Shown here: positions 27,690-34,862 of the stretch, one piece after another
Layout: every line of letters begins with the position of its first letter
Numbering within the stretch: position 1 is the first letter of the stretch
Origin: Planctomycetota bacterium
GTDB lineage: Bacteria; Planctomycetota; UBA1135; UBA2386
Direction: 5' to 3'
NCBI GenBank assembly: GCA_016716265.1
Contig: JADJWQ010000001.1
Location: 620,001 to 684,000 of the forward strand
DNA length: 64,000 bases
Program-made: the position numbers and the translations under genes
Notes under the pieces: generated by a model
Database searches by the model: none
What the model was told of the DNA's origin: nothing
The model's input: the letters and a program-made list of their open reading frames with translations, nothing else

Positions 27690-27736
27690 CCCCGGCGGAC
27701 CGGCACCCCGGCGGACCGGCACCCCGGCGGACCAGC
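27690..27736 (+). repeat. Three-copy 16-base tandem repeat
   Basis: Three copies of a unit reading CCCCGGCGGACCGGCA start at 27690, 27706 and 27722; the last differs near its end. The repeat lies between the acetyl-CoA synthetase stop and the carrier protein gene. It could form GC-rich RNA structure or simply be a slippage product. Confidence 0.8.
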
Positions 27737-27780
27737 GCCGCCGCGCGCGAACGCACCCCAACCCCGCGGAGAACCCACGC

Positions 27781-28032
27781 ATGGCCGACATGAAGGAAGT
27801 GATCAAGGAGTACATCGTCGACGAGTACCTCGACGACGACGACGACATCGAGCTCACCGACACCACGCCGATCATCTCGTCGGGAATCGTCGACAGCTTC
27901 TCGATGGTGTCGCTCAAGGCCTTCCTCGAGAAGAAGTACGGCATCTCCCTCCCCGACTCCGAAGCGACCCCCGAGGCCTTCGACACCGTCCAATCGATCT
28001 GCGCCCTCGTGCAGAAGCACCTCGCGAAGTGA
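27781..28032 (+). CDS. Acyl carrier protein
   Basis: 83 aa, the standard length of a free acyl carrier protein. Ser39 in the motif VDSFSM is the expected 4'-phosphopantetheine site; most fatty-acid carriers have DSL here, so DSF marks a specialised carrier. The protein is acidic with a run of Asp (YLDDDDDIELTD) and ends with a helix (SICALVQKHLAK). A GGAGAA stretch precedes the ATG. It lies about 100 bases after the acetyl-CoA synthetase and 54 before the Kbl-type enzyme, in the same direction, suggesting one operon in which it carries an acyl group to or from those enzymes. Confidence 0.88.
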   Translation: MADMKEVIKEYIVDEYLDDDDDIELTDTTPIISSGIVDSFSMVSLKAFLEKKYGISLPDSEATPEAFDTVQSICALVQKHLAK

Positions 28033-28086
28033 GCGCCGCGCCGCGCGGCGCGACCGCCGAATCGGCGATCAGGAGACGAACGACAC

Positions 28087-29334
28087 ATGGTCTACAGCGA
28101 CCGCACCCGCCAGCTGTTCGCGGACGAGCTCACGTCGATCCGCGGCAAGGGACTGTTCAAGGAGAAGCGGTTCATCTGCTCGGCGCAGGACGCCGAGATC
28201 GAGGTCGAGTACCCCGAGGGCGCCCCGCGGCGCCGCGTGCTGAACTTCTGCGCCAACAACTACCTCGGCCTGTCGTCGCACCCCGAGGTCGTCGCGGCCG
28301 CGCACCAGGGGCTCGAGGAGCGCGGCTACGGCATGAGCTCCGTGCGCTTCATCTGCGGCACCCAGGACATCCACCGCGATCTGGAGAACCGACTGACGGA
28401 GTTCCTCGGCACCGAGGACACGATCCTGTTCCCGTCGTGCCTCGACGCCAATGCGGGCGTGTTCGAGGCGATCCTCGGCGCCGAGGACGTGATCATCGCC
28501 GACCGCCTGATCCACGCATCGCTGGTCGACGGCATCCGCCTGTGCTCGGCCGAGTACGACACGTTCAAGCACATGGACATGAAGCACCTCGAGAAGAAGC
28601 TCGAGGCGCACCAGGACAAGCGGCACCGGCTGATCGTCACCGACGGCGTGTTCAGCATGGACGGCGACCTCTGCCCGCTGGGCGAGATGGTCGCGCTCGC
28701 CGAGAAGTACGACGCGATGGTGCTGGTCGACGAGTGCCACGCGTCCGGCTTCATCGGCAAGACCGGTCGTGGCACGCACGAGCACTTCGGCGTGCTGGGC
28801 CGGATCGACCTGATCACCACGACGCTCGGCAAGGCGCTCGGCGGCGCGTCGGGCGGCTGCGTGTCGGGCCGCAGGGAGCTGGTCGAGCTGTGCCGGCAGA
28901 AGGCGCGCCCGTACCTGTTCAGCAACGCGATCGCGCCGTCGATCGTCAGCGCGTCGATCAAGGTGCTCGACATCGTCAGCGGAAGCACCGAACGGCGCGA
29001 CCGGCTCGAGTGGAACACCAGGTACTTCCGGGAGCAGATCGTCGCGGCTGGCCTGAACATCCGCGAGGGCGAGACGCCGATCGCGCCGGTGATGCTCTAC
29101 AACGCGAAGCTCGCGAACGACATGTCGCGCGACATGTACGCCGAGGGCATCTACGTGGTCGGGTTCTTCTTCCCGGTGGTGCCGGCCGGCGCCGCGCGGA
29201 TCCGCGTGCAGCTGAGCGCCTCGCACACGAAGGAGATGATCGACCAGTGCGTCGCGGCGTTCCGCAAGGTCGGTGAGAAGTACGGGATCCTCGGCCTCGA
29301 CAAGCAGGGGATCATCGACAAGTACGGCATGTAG
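28087..29334 (+). CDS. Kbl-type alpha-oxoamine synthase (glycine C-acetyltransferase-like)
   Basis: 415 aa PLP enzyme. It follows the Kbl pattern closely: FCANNYLGLSSHPEVVAAA, SVRFICGTQDIHRDLE, FSMDGDLCPLGEM, DECHASGFIGKTGRGT, and TTLGKALGGASGG with the PLP lysine near residue 248. Kbl condenses glycine with acetyl-CoA to 2-amino-3-oxobutyrate, or runs in reverse in threonine breakdown. No threonine dehydrogenase is adjacent; instead an acyl carrier protein and acetyl-CoA synthetase lie upstream, so a biosynthetic condensation with a carrier-bound acyl group is possible. A C-terminal tail (LDKQGIIDKYGM) extends past the usual end. The start has AGGAGA about 10 bases upstream. Confidence 0.85.
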   Translation: MVYSDRTRQLFADELTSIRGKGLFKEKRFICSAQDAEIEVEYPEGAPRRRVLNFCANNYLGLSSHPEVVAAAHQGLEERGYGMSSVRFICGTQDIHRDLENRLTEFLGTEDTILFPSCLDANAGVFEAILGAEDVIIADRLIHASLVDGIRLCSAEYDTFKHMDMKHLEKKLEAHQDKRHRLIVTDGVFSMDGDLCPLGEMVALAEKYDAMVLVDECHASGFIGKTGRGTHEHFGVLGRIDLITTTLGKALGGASGGCVSGRRELVELCRQKARPYLFSNAIAPSIVSASIKVLDIVSGSTERRDRLEWNTRYFREQIVAAGLNIREGETPIAPVMLYNAKLANDMSRDMYAEGIYVVGFFFPVVPAGAARIRVQLSASHTKEMIDQCVAAFRKVGEKYGILGLDKQGIIDKYGM

Positions 29335-29499
29335 GCGGGCTTCCCGCGCGCGCCGCGCGGTTCCGCGCCCGCGCGCCGGCCGGATGGCAGCGGGGCGGGG
29401 ATGGAGCGGCGGCGAGAGCCCCCTGGGCAAGCCGGTTGGTTGCCCTAGACTCTCGGCCGCCCCAGGTCGCTGTCTCGACCTCGAGCCCCGCCACCCACC

Positions 29500-31014
29500 A
29501 TGCGTTTCTCCAGCCTCCTCTCCGCGTCCCTCGTCCTCCTCCTCACGCTCCCCGCCGCCGCCCAGTTCCGGGCCCGGCCGCTGGTGTCCGGTCTCAGCGG
29601 AGCGCTCTACGCAACCTACGCACCCGGCGACCCGAGCCGCCTGTTCGTCGTGCTGCAGAGCGGGACGATCCGCGTCGTGCGCGACGGCGTGCTGCTGCCC
29701 GCGCCGTTCCTCAGTGTCACGACCCGCATCCTGACCGGCAGCGAGCGCGGGCTGCTCGGGCTCGCGTTCGCCCCCGACTACCAGACCTCCGGCAGCTTCT
29801 ACATCAGCTACACCCGCAGCGGCGACGGCGCGTCGATCGTCGCGCGCTACCGCGTCAGCGCGAATCCCGACGTCGGCGACGTCGGCAGCGAGCAGATCGT
29901 CTACGGACCGATCGCGCAGCCCTACTCGAACCACAACGGCGGCTGCATCCAGTTCGGCCCGGACGGCTACCTGTACTTCGGCCTCGGTGACGGCGGCTCG
30001 GGGGGCGACCCCGGCTGCCGCGCCCAGAACCTGCAGACGCCGCTCGGCAAGATGCTGCGGCTCGACGTCTCGACGACCCCGGCCTCCGCACCGGCGACGA
30101 ACCCGTTCTTCGGCAATCCGGCCGGGCTCGACGTCATCTGGGCCTACGGGCTGCGCAATCCGTGGCGCTTCTCGTTCGACAGCCTGACCGGCGATCTGTG
30201 GATCGGCGACGTCGGCCAGAGCGCGCTCGAGGAGATCGACTTCCAGCCCGCCGCGAGTGCAGGCGGCGAGAACTACGGCTGGAAGATCATGGAGGGTACC
30301 AACTGCTACTCGACTGCGGCATGCCCGAGCGGCGTGCCGACCTGCAACAGCCCGGCGCTGACGCTGCCGGTCTACGCGTACGGCCGCACCCTCGGTCAGG
30401 CGGTCACCGGTGGCTACGTCTACCGCGGCTGTGCGATCCCGAGCCTGCGCGGCACCTACTTCTTCGGTGACTACAGCTCCGGTCGGGTCTGGTCGCTCCG
30501 GCTCGTCAATGGGACGGTCACCCAGTACACGGACTGGACGTCACGGCTCGGCACGATCGCCGGGCTGTCGTCGTTCGGCCAGGACCTCGAGGGCGAGCTC
30601 CTGCTGGTGTCGATCGTCGGCACCGTCTACCGCCTCGAGTCGACCATCGTGACCGCCAACGACCTCGGCTTCGGCACCGCCGGCCAGAACGGCATCCCGG
30701 CGTTCTCGGTGTGCGGCCTGCTGACCGCCGGCGAGAGCGCCGAGTTCCGCGTCGACCGCGGGCTGCCCAATGCGCCCGGCGCCCTGCTGTTGGGCCTGCA
30801 GAACAACCCGACGACGATCGCGCCGTTCGGCATCGTCGTGCCGACGCCGCTGATCGGCTCGCTGCCACTCGCGACCGACGCGCTCGGCCGCGTGCGATTC
30901 ACGCTTCCGGGCGGCACCGGCGCGGCGACCGTCTACGCACAGACGGCGATCGCGGATCCGGTCGGTCCGGGCAACATCGCGCTGAGCAACGCACTGGAGG
31001 TGTTCTTCCGGTGA
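29500..31014 (+). CDS. Secreted PQQ-dependent sugar dehydrogenase-like propeller protein
   Basis: 504 aa with a signal peptide (LLSASLVLLLTLPAAAQ). Residues about 25-380 are the soluble aldose/glucose dehydrogenase fold (GSDH, YliI-like): SERGLLGLAFAPDY, SNHNGGCIQFGPDGYLY containing the conserved His, GDGGSGGDPGCRAQ, YGLRNPWRFSFD and WIGDVGQSALEEID. These enzymes oxidise sugars outside the cytoplasm using pyrroloquinoline quinone. Whether this member binds PQQ is not proven; many relatives do not. The last about 110 residues form the C-terminal module found on other exported proteins here (GALLLGLQNN to the end). It overlaps the next gene by 4 bases. Confidence 0.82.
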   Translation: MRFSSLLSASLVLLLTLPAAAQFRARPLVSGLSGALYATYAPGDPSRLFVVLQSGTIRVVRDGVLLPAPFLSVTTRILTGSERGLLGLAFAPDYQTSGSFYISYTRSGDGASIVARYRVSANPDVGDVGSEQIVYGPIAQPYSNHNGGCIQFGPDGYLYFGLGDGGSGGDPGCRAQNLQTPLGKMLRLDVSTTPASAPATNPFFGNPAGLDVIWAYGLRNPWRFSFDSLTGDLWIGDVGQSALEEIDFQPAASAGGENYGWKIMEGTNCYSTAACPSGVPTCNSPALTLPVYAYGRTLGQAVTGGYVYRGCAIPSLRGTYFFGDYSSGRVWSLRLVNGTVTQYTDWTSRLGTIAGLSSFGQDLEGELLLVSIVGTVYRLESTIVTANDLGFGTAGQNGIPAFSVCGLLTAGESAEFRVDRGLPNAPGALLLGLQNNPTTIAPFGIVVPTPLIGSLPLATDALGRVRFTLPGGTGAATVYAQTAIADPVGPGNIALSNALEVFFR

Positions 31015-32000
31015 CGGCACGCGGTGCCCGGGCCGCCGTCCTGCTGCTCGCCGCAGCCTGCGCGGCTCCGCACCGGAGCGAGCCCCCTGCGGCGCCGGCG
31101 ACCGCGCGCTTCGAGCTGATCGTGCTCGGCCGCGCGCAGGACGGCGGCCTGCCGCACGTCGGCTGCGAGCGCCCGTGCTGCGCGGACGCACGCCGAACCG
31201 GCCGCGTCGAGACGCCCGCGTGCCTCGGCGTCCACGACCGGTCGACCGGTGCGCTGCTGCTCGTCGAGGCGACGCCGGGCATCGAGCGCCAGCTCGCGCT
31301 GCTGCACGAGCTGACCGGCCAGCGCGGCACGCGCGGGCGCCGGCCGGTCGACGCCGTCGTGCTGACGCACGCTCACATCGGCCACTACCTGGGACTCGCG
31401 CAGTTCGGTCGCGAGGTCGCCGGCACCCGTGACCTGCCGGTCTACGCGAGCCCGCGGATGGGAGCGTTCCTGCGCGACCACGGCCCGTGGTCCCAGCTCG
31501 TCGCGCTCCAACAGATCCGCCTCGAACGGCTCGGTCCCGGCGAGTCGCGCGAGGTGCTGCCCGGGCTGACCGTCGAGGCGATCGCGGTCCCGCACCGCGA
31601 CGAGCTCTCCGACACGCTCGCATTGAAGCTGCACGGGCCACAGCGGACCGCGCTGTTCGTTCCCGACATCGACCGCTGGGACGCCGCGCGCGAGGACTTC
31701 GAGCCCGGCCTGCTCGAGCGTCTGCTCGAACGTCTGCTGGATGGGGTCGACGTCGCCTATCTCGACGCGACGTTCTACGACGGCAGCGAGTTGCCCGACC
31801 GCGACCCGCGCGAGATCCCGCACCCGTTGATCGTCGACACGATGGATCGGCTGCAGGACCGCGCCCGACGACAGCCCGGTGCGCTGCGGTTCATCCACCT
31901 CAACCACACCAACCCGGCGTTGAACGACCCGGAGCTCGCGAAGCGGATCGCCGCGCGCGGCTTCCGCGTCGCGGAGGTCGGCGAGCGCACCGCGCTGTAG
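31011..32000 (+). CDS. PqqB-like metallo-beta-lactamase-fold lipoprotein
   Basis: 329 aa from a GTG at 31011, overlapping the upstream stop codon (GTGA) with GGAGG about 11 bases before it. A short signal with lipobox LAAAC suggests export and lipidation, unlike classical cytoplasmic PqqB. The mature part resembles PqqB: LGRAQDGGLPHVGCERPCC at the start, LLVEATPGIERQL, then the metal site LTHAHIGHYLGL, VPHRDELSDTLAL, FVPDIDRW, DVAYLDATFYD and FIHLNHTNPA. It belongs to the MBL-fold hydrolase superfamily. Translational coupling to a PQQ-type dehydrogenase hints at a role in cofactor handling, but the true substrate is unknown. Confidence 0.8.
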   Translation: MTARGARAAVLLLAAACAAPHRSEPPAAPATARFELIVLGRAQDGGLPHVGCERPCCADARRTGRVETPACLGVHDRSTGALLLVEATPGIERQLALLHELTGQRGTRGRRPVDAVVLTHAHIGHYLGLAQFGREVAGTRDLPVYASPRMGAFLRDHGPWSQLVALQQIRLERLGPGESREVLPGLTVEAIAVPHRDELSDTLALKLHGPQRTALFVPDIDRWDAAREDFEPGLLERLLERLLDGVDVAYLDATFYDGSELPDRDPREIPHPLIVDTMDRLQDRARRQPGALRFIHLNHTNPALNDPELAKRIAARGFRVAEVGERTAL

Positions 32001-32003
32001 GCG

Positions 32004-33491
32004 TCAGCGCGGTGCACCACCGGTGGCCGTCTCGATGCGCAGCGCCCAACCGTGCGCGCAGGGCGGCGTGGCGCGGAGCGTCGCGGGCACGTCGACGACC
32101 ATGCCCCGCTCGCCAGCCGCCCGCCAGACGAGCGGGACGTCGCTGCCGAGCAGCCGGACCTCGGTCCCCGGCGCCGGACGCACGGCGCCGATCTCGAGGC
32201 GTGCGGGCAGCGCGTCGGGCGCGGACTTGCCGGCGAGCAGTGCGTAGCGCAGGCGACCGTCCTTCGACGCGGTGAAGTACCAGTCCCCGTCCGCGTGTGG
32301 CGCGGCGGCACGCGTCGAGTAGATGGCCTCGCCATTGATGCGCAGCCAGCGCCCGAGCTCCGCGAGCCGGTCGTACGCCCCGTCGTCCCAGCGCCCCTTC
32401 GCGTCGGGTGCCACGTTCAGCAGCAGATTGCCGCCCTTCGCGACCACCTCGACGAGCGTCCGCACGAGCTCGCGCGCGGGTCGATACTGCGCGTCCGGCA
32501 CCCACGACCAGCCGCCGCCCGAGATCAGACACGTCTCCCACGGCTCGGCGATCGGCTCCGCCGGAACGAAGTTCTCCGGCGTCAGGTAGTTCTGGTGCGG
32601 GCCGGGCACCGCGCGGTCGACGACGATCAGGCCCGGCTGATTGCGGCGCGCCTCGGCGACGAGCCGCGGCATGTCGATGTCCTGACTCTGTGGGCGCCCG
32701 AACGAGCGCTGCGCGAGCAGCTGCCGGCGGATCTGCTCGTCGGTCAGCGTGCATACCCAGCCGCCATCCAGCCACAGGATGTCGATCGGTCCGTAGTCGC
32801 CGCCGGTCAGCTCGCCGATCTGGGCATGCGTGAACTCGACGAACCGTTGCCAGCGCTCGGGGTAGCGGGCGAGGTCGTAGTTCGGGTTGCGGTCGGGCGT
32901 CGCGAAGTTCCGCCACCAGTACGCGTCGCAGTGCCAGTCGGGCTTGCTGAAGTAGGCACCGACCCACAGACCCTCCGCACGGAACGCGTCGAAGATCTGC
33001 TTCGTGACGTTCGCGCGCGGGTCGTCGTGGAATGCACAGCCCGGCCCGGTGATCCGGTACTCGGTCTGCTGCGTGTCGAACATGCAGAAGCCGTCGTGGT
33101 GCTTGGTCGTGAACACGACGTAGCGCATGCCGGCATCGGCCGCGGCCCGCGCCCAGCGGGCCGGGTCGAATGCATCCGGTGAGAACGTCTCCGGCAGCCG
33201 CTCGTAGCGTCGGACGTACTCGGCGTAGTCGTCGATCGACCGCCGGCACCAGTCCTCGTCCTCGGCGCAGATCGACCACGACTCGACGATCCCCCATTGC
33301 GAGTAGGGTCCCCAGTGCATCAGCAGCCCGAGCTTCAGGTCGCGCCAGCGCTCGAGCTTCGCGAGCACCAGCGGATCGGTCTCGGGGACGTAGTGGCGTT
33401 CGGGTTCCTGGGCGCAGGCGCAGGCCGCCGACAGGAGCGCAGCGAGGAGGACTCGGGGCCGGTGGGATCGCGGCTTCACGGCCTCGATCAT
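32004..33491 (-). CDS. Secreted alpha-L-fucosidase, GH29
   Basis: 495 aa from the ATG at 33491; a GTG at 33518 or 33479 is also possible. The signal region is RVLLAALLSAACACA. Family GH29 features follow: KLGLLMHWGPYSQWG near the start, YVVFTTKHHDGFCMFD near 125, YFSKPDWH, and ILWLDGGW near 240 with the nucleophile Asp. GGNLLLNVAPDAKG is the conserved segment after the catalytic domain. A beta-sandwich of about 90 residues forms the end. It would release fucose from glycans outside the cytoplasm. It ends 4 bases after the PqqB-like gene on the opposite strand, so the two are convergent with no room for separate terminators. Confidence 0.92.
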   Translation of the reverse strand: MIEAVKPRSHRPRVLLAALLSAACACAQEPERHYVPETDPLVLAKLERWRDLKLGLLMHWGPYSQWGIVESWSICAEDEDWCRRSIDDYAEYVRRYERLPETFSPDAFDPARWARAAADAGMRYVVFTTKHHDGFCMFDTQQTEYRITGPGCAFHDDPRANVTKQIFDAFRAEGLWVGAYFSKPDWHCDAYWWRNFATPDRNPNYDLARYPERWQRFVEFTHAQIGELTGGDYGPIDILWLDGGWVCTLTDEQIRRQLLAQRSFGRPQSQDIDMPRLVAEARRNQPGLIVVDRAVPGPHQNYLTPENFVPAEPIAEPWETCLISGGGWSWVPDAQYRPARELVRTLVEVVAKGGNLLLNVAPDAKGRWDDGAYDRLAELGRWLRINGEAIYSTRAAAPHADGDWYFTASKDGRLRYALLAGKSAPDALPARLEIGAVRPAPGTEVRLLGSDVPLVWRAAGERGMVVDVPATLRATPPCAHGWALRIETATGGAPR

Positions 33492-33575
33492 CGCCGTCCG
33501 CAGCGGGCGGTCCAGCACGCGCTACGATGAGCGGTCGGCCGCCCCGGCTCGGTTCCCCCCACTCCGCAGACCGCC

Positions 33576-34592
33576 ATGAGCCGTCCCACCGCTCTCGTCG
33601 CTCTCGTCGCCCTCGCGACCCTCGTCGGTTCCGCAGCGGACGCCGCCGTCGCCCAGACGCTCCGGCTGACGCCGCTCGCCGACGCCCACACCGACTCGTC
33701 GCAGCCCGCCGTGAACTTCGGCGCCGACCCCGAGCTGAGCTTCGGCAAGGACCGCGATGCGGCCGGCACCGCGTTCTATCGCCGCGGCCACGTGCTGTTC
33801 GACCTGACCGGCCCGCAGAGCCTCGGCCGCACGCCGCTGCGGGCGACGTTCCATTGGTACCAGAGCCGCTCGAGCGCCGCGGGCTGCCTCGACGTCTCGC
33901 TGCACCGCGTGCTGCAGCCGTGGGCGGAGGCGAGCGTGACCTTCGCCACGCAGCCGCCGCACGACCCCGTCGTCGCCGCGACCGCCTGCGTCGGCGACTC
34001 GTTCTCGCTCGGCTGGAAGTCCTTCGACGTCACCGACCTGCTGCGCGACTGGCTGACCGGCGTCGCCCCGAACCACGGCTTCGTGATCCGCGACCCGCGC
34101 GAGTCGAGCGCCGGGGCGAGCCGGCCGGGCTTCGGACACAGCCGGGAGAACGGCAATCCGAGCCTCGTTCCGTACCTCGAGGTCGAGTACGGCGACCGGT
34201 TCGGGAATCCCTGCTCGATGCGAGGCGCGGTGCCGCTGCTGGACGTCGGCGGTGGCCGCGCGGCGCCCGGCGCGAGCGTCGTGCTGACGACGGTCTCGGT
34301 CATCACCGGATCGCAGCCGTTCGCGATCTTCGGCGTCAGCCGCACGACCTGGGCGGGCGGCGCGCTGCCGTTCTCGCTCGGCTTCGCGGGCTTCCCGTTC
34401 TGCGACCTGAACGTCTCGCCGGACGTCACGGCCGGCTTCCCCGCCTTGGCCGCACCGCAGTTCGACCTCGCGGTGCCGCTGCCGAACGTCAACTCGATCG
34501 TCGGTCAGACGCTCTTCGCACAGACGCTGTTCGTCGGCGCGCCGGTCACCTTCGAGGCCAGCAACGGTCTCGGCGTGCTGATCGACGATTGA
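33576..34592 (+). CDS. Secreted DNRLRE-type carbohydrate-binding-like protein
   Basis: 338 aa with a signal peptide (LVALVALATLVGSAADAAVA). Residues about 30-205 match the DNRLRE/CBM96-like pattern: LTPLADAHTDSS, NFGADPELSFGKDR, HVLFDLTG, LRATFHWYQSR, WAEASVTFATQP, SFDVTDLLRDWL and NHGFVIRDPRE. The rest (about 215-338) is the C-terminal module shared with other exported proteins here (FGVSRTTW to LFAQTLFVGAPVTF). It is divergent from the fucosidase gene with a short spacer, which is consistent with a shared glycan-related role but does not prove it. Confidence 0.82.
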   Translation: MSRPTALVALVALATLVGSAADAAVAQTLRLTPLADAHTDSSQPAVNFGADPELSFGKDRDAAGTAFYRRGHVLFDLTGPQSLGRTPLRATFHWYQSRSSAAGCLDVSLHRVLQPWAEASVTFATQPPHDPVVAATACVGDSFSLGWKSFDVTDLLRDWLTGVAPNHGFVIRDPRESSAGASRPGFGHSRENGNPSLVPYLEVEYGDRFGNPCSMRGAVPLLDVGGGRAAPGASVVLTTVSVITGSQPFAIFGVSRTTWAGGALPFSLGFAGFPFCDLNVSPDVTAGFPALAAPQFDLAVPLPNVNSIVGQTLFAQTLFVGAPVTFEASNGLGVLIDD

Positions 34593-34622
34593 TGCCGGTG
34601 CGGAGGCCGCGACGGCCGCGCG

Positions 34623-34862
34623 TCAGCGACCGTCGACGCGCAGCCACGCACCGTTCGACACGAGCAGCACTCCCGACGGATCGATCGCGACGAGCTGTGC
34701 CGCGACGTCGACACCGCTGAGCGCGGGCGGCGGCGGGACCGGTAGCACGACACCCGACGTCGACGGCACCCGCTGCCACCGCGATCATCGGCAGCCCGCT
34801 GCCGACGTGCAGCCGGCAACCGGCGAACGCCGGGCCCGCCGCTCCCGGGATATCGAAGAGGA
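34623..34862 (-). other. Out-of-frame C-terminal coding remnant of the TDGT-type gene
   Basis: Downstream of the frame break in the next entry, a second frame reads DIPGAAGPAFAGCRLHVGSG and then, after another break near 34765, a third frame reads SGVDVAAQLVAIDPSGVLL and ends at a TGA at 34623-34625. Joined in order they give a normal C-terminal module. The original stop was therefore most likely at 34623, and two indels separate it from the main frame. Confidence 0.7.

Noticed and set aside
27690..27736. CRISPR-like repeat
   Set aside because: Units are contiguous without spacers and too short. No CRISPR array or cas gene was seen anywhere.
28087..29334. Serine palmitoyltransferase of a sphingolipid cluster
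   Set aside because: The sequence follows the Kbl pattern (FICGTQDIHRDLE) and no ceramide-related genes are adjacent. The alternative is kept only as a question in the findings.
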